From Achromobacter aloeverae (GTDB taxonomy: Bacteria; Pseudomonadota; Gammaproteobacteria; Burkholderiales; Burkholderiaceae_B), in contig NZ_PYAL01000001.1 in the NCBI RefSeq assembly GCF_004121055.1, positions 372,001-436,000 of the forward strand: 64,000 bases of DNA, read 5' to 3'. The notes under the pieces were generated by a model. It was not told the origin of the DNA. It made no database searches and saw only the letters and a list, made by a program, of their open reading frames with translations. Position 1 is the first letter of the stretch; every line of letters starts with the position of its first letter. Positions 17,782 through 28,067 of the stretch are shown here, piece by piece. Made by a program: the position numbers and the translations under genes.

Positions 17782-18504
17782 TCAGCGCGGCGGGGACACG
17801 CGCCCCCGCGCCTGCGCCGTCTTGTCGGGGGGCTGCCTCACGGGGCTCTGCCTCAGTATCCGGTCGTGGATCATCATGATGATGCCCAACATGACCCCCG
17901 GCAGGGTCACCAGGCCGATGACGAAATAGATCGTGTTGACCGTGGACGCTTGCACCAACGCATCGACGGCATCCAGGCGCAGGAAGTACACGGCCGCGCG
18001 CCACACGTGCATCAGCGCAAGCACGCCGGCCATCGCCACCGTGAAAAGGTAGGGATAGCCCGGCGTCCCCATGGGCCGATGGCGCCATACCGTGATCGTG
18101 ATCACGCCCGCCATCAATCCGCGCATCGTCGAGATGACGGCGGTACGCATGGAATAGTCCGTCCAGACATACCAGTACGTCGCCAGCGCCAGCGCGTACA
18201 CCAGGGTCAGCACGGCCAGGCGCCGCTTCGGCACGCCGAGGCCGAAAAACTGCCGCGTTCCCGCGAAATAGAGCACCATATCGACGCCCAGCAGGATGCC
18301 TCCCAGCAAGCGCACGGGGACCGGCAGGCCCCCGGGCACCAAGGGCTGCGTGAAGTTCAGTGTCACCGCGACGCAAGTGACGGCGGCCGCCCAGCCATTG
18401 GTCGTCACGCCCGCGATGCCGCTGCGAGAAAGCGAAAACAGCACGCCCATCATCAGCAGGCAGATGATCATGATGATTACCAGCCAAAGCGTCGGTGTAG
18501 GCAT
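17782..18504 (-). CDS. Membrane protein, paralogue of adjacent diguanylate cyclases without GGDEF domain
   Basis: About 240 aa. It aligns by eye with the membrane half of the three upstream genes (GSL/SLSRSGIAGV turn, FWYVW-like TYWYVWTDYS, WRHRPMGTPGYPYLF, YFLRLDAVDALVQ, TLPGVMLGIIMMIHDRIL). It stops shortly after the last helix, where the paralogues continue into LTGVLSRKAWW and the GGDEF domain; its tail is a short basic sequence. It has six to seven predicted transmembrane segments and no catalytic domain. It is the last of four tandem genes, 24 nt after the previous one. It could be a decaying copy or a stand-alone sensor that pairs with the others. Confidence 0.8.
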   Translation of the reverse strand: MPTPTLWLVIIMIICLLMMGVLFSLSRSGIAGVTTNGWAAAVTCVAVTLNFTQPLVPGGLPVPVRLLGGILLGVDMVLYFAGTRQFFGLGVPKRRLAVLTLVYALALATYWYVWTDYSMRTAVISTMRGLMAGVITITVWRHRPMGTPGYPYLFTVAMAGVLALMHVWRAAVYFLRLDAVDALVQASTVNTIYFVIGLVTLPGVMLGIIMMIHDRILRQSPVRQPPDKTAQARGRVSPPR

Positions 18505-18528
18505 TTCCGGTCTCCCCTTTTTCAGGTG

Positions 18529-19677
18529 TCAATGATGGGTCTTGATGTGGCCGCGCCCCGCATTCCTGGCGGCCGATAGTGCCTGGCTGGCGCGCTCGAA
18601 CAGCGCCTGGGCGCTTTCCTGTCCGTCCCATTCCGCCAGTCCGGCGCTGAACGTATAGCTGATCGACCAAACGCCTTCCTTGCACGCGTCCCCGCCCACC
18701 GCCTTCGACAGCGCTTCGCTGGCCAGCAGGGCGGCGTCGCGGCGGGTATCGGGGAAAAGCGCGGCGAATATCTTGCCCTCGATGCGGCCGATCAGGGTCT
18801 GGTCGGGTAAAACGTCGGCCGCCAGCCTGGAAAAGTGCCGCAGCACCGCATCGGCCGACTGCGTGCCGAACGTCTGGTTGATGTGCCTGAGCCGGTCGAT
18901 GCTCAGCACCAGCAGCGAAAACGGCTGGCCGCCGCGCGCGCCGCGCGCCACGGTCTTATGCGCCACCAGCCACCACGCCTTGCGCGACAGCACGCCTGTC
19001 AGGTCGTCCGTATGGGCTTCGGTCTCGCGCTGGGTGAGCATGCGGTCGTAGGCCATCAGCACCATGGCGAAAACCATCCCTGGCATCGTGAACAAGCCGA
19101 CGGAGAGATAGATCGTCTGGAACCCCGACGATTGCGACATCGATCCGATGGGATCCAGGCGCAGCAGATAGGTCGTGAAACGCAGCGCGTGGACCACGGC
19201 CACCAGCATCGACATGCCCAATGCGAGCAGGTAGGGGTAGCGGGGACGATGCAGGGGCCGGTATCGCAAGATGGTGGCCGCCGTAGCGCAGGCCAGGCCG
19301 CTCAGCACGCCCGAGACAAAGACGACACGGACAGGCAGGTCACGCCAGACATACCAGAACAACACGATCCCCACCGCCAGCAAGGCGACGGCGGCGACCA
19401 GGGCCGCGACCGGTACGGGCCGCCCGAAGAAAAGTCGCACCCCCGCGTAGTACAACGCCGCCGCGGCGCCCACCATGACGTTGGCCACCACGATGCCGAT
19501 GAACGGCGGCAGCCAGGGTTGCGCCGCGATCATGACCATCGAGGCGCACAGCAACAGCGTGGAAAGGACGCTCACCTTGCATCCGGGAACGTCATTGTGC
19601 GCCAGCGACCACAGCACCCTTCCCATCAGGAGGCTGACCAGGGCCGAGGTGCCCAGGAGTAGCGCCGGCGCGGGCAT
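18529..19677 (-). CDS. Membrane GGDEF-domain protein with degenerate active site (EGKIF)
   Basis: About 382 aa: six to seven transmembrane helices (residues 1-210) and a GGDEF-fold domain (about 225-382). The fold markers LTGVLSRKAWW, LSIDRLRHINQTFG and TFSAGLAEWDG remain, but the signature GG(D/E)EF is replaced by EGKIF near residue 300, losing the first glycine and the catalytic acidic residues. Cyclase activity is therefore unlikely. The reading frame is intact, which argues for a retained non-catalytic role or recent decay. Only 4 nt separate it from the upstream paralogue. Confidence 0.85.
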   Translation of the reverse strand: MPAPALLLGTSALVSLLMGRVLWSLAHNDVPGCKVSVLSTLLLCASMVMIAAQPWLPPFIGIVVANVMVGAAAALYYAGVRLFFGRPVPVAALVAAVALLAVGIVLFWYVWRDLPVRVVFVSGVLSGLACATAATILRYRPLHRPRYPYLLALGMSMLVAVVHALRFTTYLLRLDPIGSMSQSSGFQTIYLSVGLFTMPGMVFAMVLMAYDRMLTQRETEAHTDDLTGVLSRKAWWLVAHKTVARGARGGQPFSLLVLSIDRLRHINQTFGTQSADAVLRHFSRLAADVLPDQTLIGRIEGKIFAALFPDTRRDAALLASEALSKAVGGDACKEGVWSISYTFSAGLAEWDGQESAQALFERASQALSAARNAGRGHIKTHH

Positions 19678-19681
19678 GGCC

Positions 19682-20845
19682 CTATCCCACCTGCGCCACG
19701 GGCCACGCCACGATGCGGTCGCGGCCGTCCTCCTTGGCGCGTCGCAGGGCGTGCATCGCGCGGTCGGTCATCCTGCGCGCGTCTTCCTGCCCGTCCCAGT
19801 CCACCAGGCCGCCGCTGAAGGTATAGCCGATGGTCCAGTTGCCGGATGTGGAGGCGTTGTCCCGCACCGCCCGCAGCAGCCGGTCGCTCAGGACCAGCGC
19901 CATATCGATGCGGGCGTCGGGATACAGAATGCCGAACTTCTCGCCGTCGATCCGGCCGATGATATCCTCGTCGCGCAGCACGCCGGCCGCCACGCCGGTG
20001 AAGTGCCGCAGCACCGCGTTGCCCAACAGGTGCCCGTAGGTCTCGTTGATATGCCGCAAGCGATCGATGTCCAGCACCAACAGGGAAAAGTGCTGGTTGC
20101 CGCGCCGGGCGCGGAGCACCGTTTTCTCGACCAGCAGCCACCAGGCCTTGCGCGACAGCACGCCGGTCGCGTTGTCCATATTGACCTCGTTCTCCCGCTC
20201 GGCCAGCATCCGGTCCTGCACCATGATGATCATGCCCAGGGTCAGGCCCGGCAGGGTAAACACGCCCACCGACAGGAACGCCACCTGGAATATCGACGTC
20301 TGGTGCATCGCCTCGATGGCGTCCAGGCGCAGCAGGTAGACCACCGTGCGCAGGGCGTGGGCGACCGCCTGGAGCGACGCCATGCCCAATGCAAAGACGT
20401 ACGCGTAGGCCGGCCGGTGCAAGGGCCGGTGTCGCAGGATGGTGACCGCCATGGCCGTCGTCAGGGTGCAGTGCATGACCGATATGATCACGGTCCTGGT
20501 GGAGAAACTGCGCCAGACATACCAGAACAGCGCCAGCCCCACCGCCTCCATGACCACGACCAGGATCAGGCCCCGCGTGGGTACGTCAAGGCCGAAGAAC
20601 TGCCTGATCGCGACCAGGTACAGGGTCATCGCGACCCCCAGCATGGTGTTGCCCACCACGATGCCGATGATGGGCGGCAGTATCGGTTGCGACGCGATGA
20701 TCACGACGGAGACCACCGTCAGCGACGTGGCGCCGATGCATGCCCTCACCCCCGGAACGCCAGAGGCCACCAGCGCACCGAGTCCGCCCAGCATCAGCAG
20801 GCAGACCAGCATCGAGACGAGCATAAAGATGGTCGGGCCGCTCAA
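19682..20845 (-). CDS. Membrane GGDEF-domain protein with altered active site (DGEKF)
   Basis: About 387 aa, same architecture as its neighbours. The cyclase domain keeps LDIDRLRHINETYGHLLGN, with a metal-binding Asp, but the signature reads DGEKF near residue 302: first Gly to Asp and catalytic Glu to Lys. It is expected to be inactive or strongly impaired. The membrane half retains the FWYVW, RHRPLHRPAYAYVF and YLLRLDAIEAM motifs shared by the array. It is 24 nt downstream of the intact cyclase and likely in the same transcript. Confidence 0.85.
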   Translation of the reverse strand: MSGPTIFMLVSMLVCLLMLGGLGALVASGVPGVRACIGATSLTVVSVVIIASQPILPPIIGIVVGNTMLGVAMTLYLVAIRQFFGLDVPTRGLILVVVMEAVGLALFWYVWRSFSTRTVIISVMHCTLTTAMAVTILRHRPLHRPAYAYVFALGMASLQAVAHALRTVVYLLRLDAIEAMHQTSIFQVAFLSVGVFTLPGLTLGMIIMVQDRMLAERENEVNMDNATGVLSRKAWWLLVEKTVLRARRGNQHFSLLVLDIDRLRHINETYGHLLGNAVLRHFTGVAAGVLRDEDIIGRIDGEKFGILYPDARIDMALVLSDRLLRAVRDNASTSGNWTIGYTFSGGLVDWDGQEDARRMTDRAMHALRRAKEDGRDRIVAWPVAQVG

Positions 20846-20869
20846 TTTTCCCCCTTGTCTCCCGCCCGC

Positions 20870-22018
<1,149 letters not shown>

Positions 22019-22044
22019 GTGTGTCTGACCGCGCCCCCGCGATC

Positions 22045-22968
22045 CTAGCGGGGCGCGGCCTTGACGATGGACATCGCCGTCGCCACCATGCTGCCCATAT
22101 CCGCCACGTTGGCCGGCAGGATCAAGGTGTTGCCTTGCTTGGCCACGTTACCGAAGGCCTCGACATACCGCTCCGCCACCTTCAGGTTGACGGCTTCCAT
22201 GCCGCCCGGCTGGCGCACCGCCTCCGCCACCTGCGTGATGGCCTTGGACGTCGCCTCGGCGATCGCCAGCACGGCGGCCGCCTCGCCTTGGGCCTGGTTG
22301 ATCTGCGCCTGCTTCTCGCCCTCCGAGCGGGCGATGGCCGCCTCGCGCTCGCCGGTGGCGATATTGATCTGCTCCTGGCGACGCCCCTCGGAAGCGGCGA
22401 TCAGCGCGCGCTTTTCGCGCTCGGCGGTGATCTGCGCCTGCATGGCCCGCAGGATTTCATTGGGCGGTGTCAGGTCCTTGATTTCGTAGCGCAGCACCTT
22501 GACGCCCCAGTTCAGCGCGGCCTCGTCCAGCGAGGCCACGATGGTGGTATTGATGAATTCGCGCTCTTCGAAGGTCCGGTCCAGTTCCAGCTTGCCGATC
22601 ACCGAGCGCAGCGTGGTCTGCGACAGCTGGGTGATGGCGGAAATATAGTTGGACGAACCGTAGGAGGCCCGCATCGGGTCGGTGACCTGGAAATACAGCA
22701 CGCCGTCGACCTGCAGCTGGGTGTTGTCGCGCGTGATGCAAACCTGGCTGGGCACGTCCAGCGGGATTTCCTTGAGCGAATGCTTGTAGGCCACGCGCTC
22801 GACGAAGGGAATCACGAACCCCGCCCCCGGCGACAGCACCCGGTCGAACTTGCCTAGCCGTTCGACCACCCACGCGTGCTGTTGCGGCACGATGGCGATC
22901 GCTCTCACGATGATCAGCACAACGAGCAGGACCAGGACTATCAGGACGATGGAAGAAGGATCGAGCAT
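22045..22968 (-). CDS. qmcA: SPFH/Band 7 membrane protein (QmcA/stomatin-like)
   Basis: About 307 aa. One N-terminal transmembrane helix (IVLIVLVLLVVLIIVRAI), then the Band 7 domain (VVERLGKFDRVLSPGAGFVIPFV onward), a long Ala/Glu-rich coiled-coil region (EKRALIAASEGRRQEQ, GEREAAIARSEGEKQAQ) and a hydrophobic Gly-rich end. Stomatin-like proteins form oligomeric membrane scaffolds. I prefer the ATG at 22968, preceded by AAGGTG; a GTG at 22977 is the alternative. The NfeD gene directly upstream completes the typical SPFH-NfeD pair. Confidence 0.92.
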   Translation of the reverse strand: MLDPSSIVLIVLVLLVVLIIVRAIAIVPQQHAWVVERLGKFDRVLSPGAGFVIPFVERVAYKHSLKEIPLDVPSQVCITRDNTQLQVDGVLYFQVTDPMRASYGSSNYISAITQLSQTTLRSVIGKLELDRTFEEREFINTTIVASLDEAALNWGVKVLRYEIKDLTPPNEILRAMQAQITAEREKRALIAASEGRRQEQINIATGEREAAIARSEGEKQAQINQAQGEAAAVLAIAEATSKAITQVAEAVRQPGGMEAVNLKVAERYVEAFGNVAKQGNTLILPANVADMGSMVATAMSIVKAAPR

Positions 22969-23020
22969 GGCTTGCACCTTATGGAAACCGGATGGGAACT
23001 ACGGCATCGACGCTTGGGGA

Positions 23021-23461
23021 TCAGGGTCGAGCCGGCGCGGCGCGGGGCGCGACGATGAGGCTGCTGCCGCGTATGGCCGTAATGACGAATTCACCGCTAG
23101 CAGGCAAGTTGCCGGGCGCCAGTTCCACCCGCCAGCTGGCGCCGCGATACTGCACCCGGGAGATACCGCCCTCCTCCCAGGCATCGACACGAACCACCTG
23201 GCCGATGTCCAGGTTGACGTCCGCGTTGCGGGCGGCGTCGACCTCGCGCTTTTTCAGCACGCCGGTGCGGCGCAAGACGTACAGTCCCGCCAGCGCAACG
23301 ATGCTGCAAATGACCAGTTGCGCCTCGAGGTTCAGGCCGGCCGTCGCGGCCAGTCCGCCCGCCGCCAGGCCGACGGCCACCAGCAGCAGGTAAAAGGTCC
23401 CGCTGGCGATTTCCCCGATCAATGCGAGGACAGCCAATCCGAACCAGATCCACATAGCCAT
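23021..23461 (-). CDS. NfeD family membrane protein
   Basis: About 146 aa. Short NfeD (NfeD1b-type) protein with two or three hydrophobic helices in the first 75 residues and a C-terminal OB-fold soluble domain (residues about 85-146, with VRVDAWEEGGISRVQYRGASWRVE-like strands). It has no serine protease domain. NfeD proteins pair with SPFH proteins, and the downstream neighbour, 52 nt away, is the SPFH gene. Confidence 0.9.
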   Translation of the reverse strand: MAMWIWFGLAVLALIGEIASGTFYLLLVAVGLAAGGLAATAGLNLEAQLVICSIVALAGLYVLRRTGVLKKREVDAARNADVNLDIGQVVRVDAWEEGGISRVQYRGASWRVELAPGNLPASGEFVITAIRGSSLIVAPRAAPARP

Positions 23462-23761
23462 GTTCTCCGCGAGACATCGAAGCCAGGCGCGGGCCTGACC
23501 GGAAACGATTGTACGATTTTGGGCTGTCCCCTGTAGCGTGGATTACCGTGCGGGTTACCGTAGTCGTTCCCTGTGCGTGTCGCGCGACGGGGTGGATTAT
23601 CATGTCGTTGACGTGGCGTGATTATCAATGTATTGACTGGCGCGGGACGCGGCCGCTCGCGACGCCGGCAGCCCGCAACGATTTCCGCACTATCGTCCAC
23701 CCACCGTCTACCCACCGTCTTCCCGCCGCCTTCCTGCGCGGCCCGTTGCACCCGACCCATC
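23462..23761. other. Divergent intergenic region with a near-direct 18-bp repeat
   Basis: These 300 bp separate nfeD (minus) from the amidotransferase gene (plus). GATTATCATGTCGTTGAC (23595-23612) and GATTATCAATGTATTGAC (23620-23637) are near-identical copies 25 bp apart, each ending in a -35-like TTGAC. The distal part contains repeated CCCACCGTCTA/T. No gene is supported here, although the frame of the next gene is open from 23618. Confidence 0.5.
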
Positions 23762-24496
23762 ATGAATCGTTCCGACCTGCCCGTTCTCATCCTCCATACC
23801 GGCGACCCCAACGCCAGCCTCACGGAACAGTTCGGCGGCTATGCCGACTTCATGCGGGCGGCCGCCGGCCTGGACGACGCCGACGTGCACGTCGTGCCGG
23901 TATTCCTTGGCCAACAGCCGCGTGCGCCGGGGCATTACCGCGCCGCGCTGATCACCGGTTCGCCCGCCAACGTGACGGACCGCGACCCCTGGGGCGAGGA
24001 AACGGCGGTCTGGCTGCGCCAGGCCGCCCAGGAGGGGCTACCCATGTTCGGCATCTGCTACGGGCACCAGCTGCTGGCGCATGCCTTGGGCGGTCGGGTC
24101 GACTACAACCCGGCTGGCCGCGAGGTCGGCACCCGCCAGCTCGAACTGGTGGCGGACGACCCGCTGCTGGAAGGCCTGCCGCGCACCTTCCCGGTGCAGA
24201 CGATGCACGAACAGACCGTGGTCGAACTGCCGCCGGGCGCCCGCGTGCTGGCGCGGTCGGCCATGGACGGCTGCCAGCTGCTGCGCCTGGCTCCCCATAT
24301 CGTGTCCACGCAGTTCCATCCGGAATTTGGCGTGAATTTCATGCGGGAGCACCTGCGCCAGTATGCCGACCGCTATGCCCGGGAGCACATCGACGCCGGG
24401 GTCCTGGCCGGCGAACTGCGGGAGACCCCGGAATCCGCCAGCCTGCTGCGCCGTTTCCTCCAGCAGCATTCCGCCGGCGCCGCCGTGTCCGCCTGA
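23762..24496 (+). CDS. Class I glutamine amidotransferase-like protein
   Basis: About 244 aa. A GATase1 fold with a complete triad: the nucleophile elbow FGICYGHQLL (Cys99) and TQFHPEF (His186, Glu188). Stand-alone members of this group (GuaA-like amidotransferase, YfeJ-like) hydrolyse glutamine or gamma-glutamyl compounds; the acceptor is unknown. I chose the ATG at 23762 because NRSDLPVLILHTGD is the expected first strand. The open frame extends to 23618 without family similarity. Confidence 0.87.
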   Translation: MNRSDLPVLILHTGDPNASLTEQFGGYADFMRAAAGLDDADVHVVPVFLGQQPRAPGHYRAALITGSPANVTDRDPWGEETAVWLRQAAQEGLPMFGICYGHQLLAHALGGRVDYNPAGREVGTRQLELVADDPLLEGLPRTFPVQTMHEQTVVELPPGARVLARSAMDGCQLLRLAPHIVSTQFHPEFGVNFMREHLRQYADRYAREHIDAGVLAGELRETPESASLLRRFLQQHSAGAAVSA

Positions 24497-24582
24497 AACG
24501 CAATAAGCGGAGTGACGGTGACGGTCCCGGCTTGCGAAGATGACACCATCGCGCACCGCCATGCGCCCGCACGGAGCTCATC

Positions 24583-25425
24583 ATGAATGCCACTGCCATG
24601 CCCGTCCCCCGCCACGCCGCCCTGGTCGAACAGGCTTGCCGCGCCATGGAGACAGGCGAGACCCCGGACCTTGCCGCCCTGGCCGAACAGGCCGGCCTGA
24701 GCCGCTTTCACTTCCACCGCGTCTTCAAGGCCTTGACGGGAATCACCCCCAAGGCCTATGCGACCGCCCTGCGGGCCGCGCGCGCCCGGCGCGAGCTGGA
24801 CCAGGGGGCCAGCATCACCCAGGCCCTGTATGACGCCGGCTTCAATTCGAGCGGCCGCTTCTACGAAAACACGACCGCCATCCTGGGCATGACGCCCACG
24901 CAACGCCGCCGCGGCGGCGCCGGTCTGGACATCCGCTTCGCGGTTGCCCAGTGCGCGCTGGGCGCACTGCTGGTGGCAGCCACGGACAAGGGCATTTGCG
25001 AAATTGCCCTGGGCGATGACGCACCGGTGCTGGTGCGGGAGCTGCAGGACCGTTATCCGCGCGCCACGCTGGAAGGCGCGGACGACGATTTCAAGCACTG
25101 GGTGGCCGCCGTGGTCGGTTTCGTCGAGAATCCGGCGCAAGGCCTGGACCTGCCGCTGGATGTGCGCGGCACGGCCTTCCAGCAGCGCGTCTGGCAAGCC
25201 CTGCGGGCCATCCCGGCCGGCACCACCGTGACCTATACCGAGCTGGCGCGGCGCATCGGCGCCCCCACCGCCGTCCGGGCGGTGGCGCGCGCCTGCGCCA
25301 CCAATCCGGCGGCGCTGCTGATTCCCTGCCACCGGGTGGTGCGCCAGAACGGCGCCCTGGCCGGCTACCGCTGGGGCGTCGCGCGCAAGCTGGAGCTGAT
25401 CACGCGCGAAGCCGCGTCCCGGTAA
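24583..25425 (+). CDS. AraC-HTH/methylated-DNA-[protein]-cysteine S-methyltransferase (Ada-like)
   Basis: About 280 aa. N-terminal AraC-type HTH (residues about 15-110: LAEQAGLSRFHFHRVFKALTG and the second helix-turn-helix ending LGMTPTQRRR). The C-terminal alkyltransferase domain carries the active-site IPCHRVVR (acceptor Cys249), plus TAFQQRVWQALRAIPAGT and the DNA-binding YTELARRIGAPTAVRAVA helix. It lacks the N-terminal zinc-binding domain of full Ada that senses methylphosphotriesters, so it may repair O6-methylguanine without classical Ada autoregulation. GGAG precedes the ATG. A strong palindromic terminator follows. Confidence 0.92.
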   Translation: MNATAMPVPRHAALVEQACRAMETGETPDLAALAEQAGLSRFHFHRVFKALTGITPKAYATALRAARARRELDQGASITQALYDAGFNSSGRFYENTTAILGMTPTQRRRGGAGLDIRFAVAQCALGALLVAATDKGICEIALGDDAPVLVRELQDRYPRATLEGADDDFKHWVAAVVGFVENPAQGLDLPLDVRGTAFQQRVWQALRAIPAGTTVTYTELARRIGAPTAVRAVARACATNPAALLIPCHRVVRQNGALAGYRWGVARKLELITREAASR

Positions 25426-25468
25426 GCGTACGGGGCGACAAGGTCCGGACCTTCCGGAATAACAAAGC

Positions 25469-25503
25469 AAAACGGGCCGCCTCTTGAAGAGGCGGCCCGT
25501 TTT
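25469..25503. terminator. Bidirectional intrinsic terminator
   Basis: AAAACGGGCCGCCTCT (25469-25484), loop TGA, AGAGGCGGCCCGTTTT (25488-25503): a perfect 16-bp stem whose outer four pairs give a U-tract on both strands. It serves the converging Ada-like gene (plus) and ppsA (minus). Confidence 0.93.
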
Positions 25504-25544
25504 ACCTGGCGGCGGCGCGCATGGCCGCCGCCGAGCGGCGCGGC

Positions 25545-27908
25545 TTACTTGGCCAGGCGCTGCCAGGTGTCGACCACCGTATCCGGGTTCAGCGACATCG
25601 ACAGGATGCCTTCGTCCTTCAGCCATTGCGCGAAGTCCGGATGGTCGCTGGGGCCCTGGCCGCAGATACCGACGTACTTGTTGGCGGCCAGGCATGCCTG
25701 GATGGCCCGGCGCAGCATGAACTTCACCGCGTCGTCGCGCTCGTCGAAGTCCGCCGCCAACAACTCCATGCCCGAGTCGCGGTCCAGGCCCAGGGTCAGC
25801 TGCGTCATATCGTTCGAACCGATCGAGAAGCCGTCGAAGTGCTTCAGGAACGCATCGGCCAGGATGGCGTTGGACGGCACTTCGCACATCATGATCAGGC
25901 GCAGGCCGTTTTCACCGCGCTTCAGGCCGTGCTTGCCCAACAGGCCCACCACGCGCTCGGCCTGGCTGACCGTGCGAACGAAGGGAACCATGATCTCGAC
26001 GTTGGTCAGGCCCATTTCATCGCGCACGCGCTTGAGCGCCTCGCACTCCATGCGGAAGCACTCGTCGAACTCCTCGGCGATGTAGCGCGAGGCCCCCCGG
26101 AAACCCAGCATGGGGTTCTCTTCCTCGGGCTCGTAGCGCGAACCGCCCACCAGCTTGCGGTACTCGTTGGACTTGAAGTCCGACAGGCGCACGATGACCG
26201 ACTTGGGCCAGAAGGCCGCGGCGATGGTGGCGATACCCTCGGCCAGCTTCTCGACGAAGAAGGCGCGCGGGCTGGCGTAGCCGCGCGCGGCCGACTCCAC
26301 CGCCTTCTTCAGCTCGCCGTCCACGTTCGGATAATCCAGCACCGCCTTCGGGTGGATACCGATGTTGTTGTTGATGATGAATTCCAGGCGGGCCAGGCCC
26401 ACGCCTTCGTTGGGAATCTGGGCAAAGTCGAAGGCCAGTTGCGGATTGCCGACGTTCATCATGATCTTGACGTCGATGGGCGGCATTTCGCCGCGCCGCA
26501 CTTCCTCGACCTCGGTTTCGATCAGGCCGTCGTAGATGCGGCCTTCGTCGCCTTCGGCGCAGGACACGGTAACCGACTGGCCTTCCTTCAGGTCGTCGGT
26601 CGCCGTGGCGCAGCCGACCACCGCCGGGATGCCCAGTTCACGCGCGATGATGGCGGCGTGGCAGGTCCGGCCGCCACGGTTGGTGACGATGGCCGAGGCG
26701 CGCTTCATCACCGGCTCCCAGTTGGGATCGGTCATGTCCGTGACCAGGACGTCGCCCGCCTGCACCTTGTCCATTTCCGACACATCGGCCACGATGCGCA
26801 CGGGGCCCGAACCGATCTTCTGGCCAATGGCACGGCCGGTCACCAGCACCTTGCCGGTGGCCTTCAGGCGATAGCGCTGCTGCACGTCGGTGTTGGACTG
26901 CTGCGACTTCACCGTTTCCGGGCGCGCCTGCAGGATGTAGATCTTGCCGTCGACGCCGTCGCGGCCCCACTCGATGTCCATCGGACGCTGGTAGTGCTTC
27001 TCGATGATGACGGCGTAGCGGGCCAGTTCGGTCACTTCCTCGTCGGTCAGCGAATAGCGGTTACGCTCCGACACCGGCACGTCGACCGTGCGCACGGCGC
27101 GGCCTTGCGGACGCTCGGGGTCGAATTCCATCTTGATCAGCTTGGAGCCGATGCGGCGCCCGACGATGGGATAGTGGCCCTGTTCCAGCGTGGGCTTGAA
27201 GACGTAGAACTCGTCCGGATTGACCGCGCCCTGCACCACGGTTTCACCGAGGCCGTAGGACGAGGTAATGAACACCACGTCCTTGAAGCCGGATTCGGTG
27301 TCGATGGTGAACATCACGCCCGCGCTGCCCTTGTCCGAGCGCACCATGCGCTGGATGCCGGCCGACAACGCGACCTCGGCGTGGGCATAGCCCTTGTGCA
27401 CGCGATAGGAAATCGCGCGGTCGTTGTACAGCGACGCGAACACGTGGCGAATCTTGTCCAGCACGTCGTCGATGCCGACGACGTTGAGGAAGGTTTCCTG
27501 CTGGCCGGCGAAGGAAGCATCCGGCAGGTCCTCGGCGGTGGCCGACGAACGCACGGCGAACGTGCCCTTGCCATCGCTGTCCAGCTTGGCGAAGGCTTCG
27601 CGGATCTGCTGCTCGAACTCGGGCGAGAACGGCGCGTCGACCAGCCATTGGCGGATCTCCGCGCCGGCCGTGGCCAGTTCGCGGACATCTTCCGGATTCA
27701 GCGTGGACAGGCGATCGGCGATGCGCTTGTCCAGGCCCGACGACTTGAGAAAGTCGCGAAAGGCCTGGGCGGTCGTGGCAAAGCCGCCCGGCACGCGGAC
27801 ACCCGCGCCGGACAGCTGGCTGATCATTTCGCCGAGAGAAGCGTTCTTACCTCCTACCGAGTCCACGTCCGTCATGCGGAGCTGCTCGAAAGAAACGACG
27901 TACGACAT
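25545..27908 (-). CDS. ppsA: Phosphoenolpyruvate synthase
   Basis: About 787 aa. Converts pyruvate and ATP to PEP, AMP and phosphate in gluconeogenesis. The N-terminal ATP-grasp domain has [20 protein letters not shown] and [20 protein letters not shown]. The swivelling phosphohistidine domain has [20 protein letters not shown] near residue 420 (catalytic His, with the regulatory Thr just before it). The C-terminal PEP-binding barrel ends with [15 protein letters not shown] (catalytic Cys). I use the ATG at 27908, preceded by AAAGGTGA; a GTG at 27917 would overlap that ribosome-binding site. Divergent from ppsR, its regulator. Confidence 0.97.
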   Translation of the reverse strand: MSYVVSFEQLRMTDVDSVGGKNASLGEMISQLSGAGVRVPGGFATTAQAFRDFLKSSGLDKRIADRLSTLNPEDVRELATAGAEIRQWLVDAPFSPEFEQQIREAFAKLDSDGKGTFAVRSSATAEDLPDASFAGQQETFLNVVGIDDVLDKIRHVFASLYNDRAISYRVHKGYAHAEVALSAGIQRMVRSDKGSAGVMFTIDTESGFKDVVFITSSYGLGETVVQGAVNPDEFYVFKPTLEQGHYPIVGRRIGSKLIKMEFDPERPQGRAVRTVDVPVSERNRYSLTDEEVTELARYAVIIEKHYQRPMDIEWGRDGVDGKIYILQARPETVKSQQSNTDVQQRYRLKATGKVLVTGRAIGQKIGSGPVRIVADVSEMDKVQAGDVLVTDMTDPNWEPVMKRASAIVTNRGGRTCHAAIIARELGIPAVVGCATATDDLKEGQSVTVSCAEGDEGRIYDGLIETEVEEVRRGEMPPIDVKIMMNVGNPQLAFDFAQIPNEGVGLARLEFIINNNIGIHPKAVLDYPNVDGELKKAVESAARGYASPRAFFVEKLAEGIATIAAAFWPKSVIVRLSDFKSNEYRKLVGGSRYEPEEENPMLGFRGASRYIAEEFDECFRMECEALKRVRDEMGLTNVEIMVPFVRTVSQAERVVGLLGKHGLKRGENGLRLIMMCEVPSNAILADAFLKHFDGFSIGSNDMTQLTLGLDRDSGMELLAADFDERDDAVKFMLRRAIQACLAANKYVGICGQGPSDHPDFAQWLKDEGILSMSLNPDTVVDTWQRLAK

Positions 27909-27939
27909 TGAAGTCACCTTTTACAATGGAATGAAAGCG

Positions 27940-27975
27940 AGTTTGGTCAGGGCATCCATACACCCTGACCAAACT
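27940..27975. promoter_or_regulatory. 13-bp perfect inverted repeat in the ppsA leader
   Basis: AGTTTGGTCAGGG (27940-27952) and CCCTGACCAAACT (27963-27975) are exact reverse complements around a 10-nt spacer. It lies 32 bp upstream of the ppsA start and about 90 bp upstream of ppsR, so it may be an operator for one or both divergent genes or a stem-loop in the ppsA 5' leader. Confidence 0.75.
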
Positions 27976-28067
27976 GGCCTTGGGACCGCTCTTGGGGTGA
28001 CTTATCGGGGTCTGATTGTACCCGGTCGGCTTCTCCTTACCTCCTGCCCCGTTGGAATTTTTTACAT

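Noticed and set aside
17782-20845. Degenerate DGC paralogues as pseudogenes
   Set aside because: Their reading frames are intact and of normal length with good spacing, so I annotate them as genes with altered active sites rather than pseudogenes.
25521-27911. 796-codon plus-strand frame opposite ppsA
   Set aside because: Antisense shadow of a conserved gene; composition dominated by His, Arg, Ala, Gly, and no domain is recognisable.
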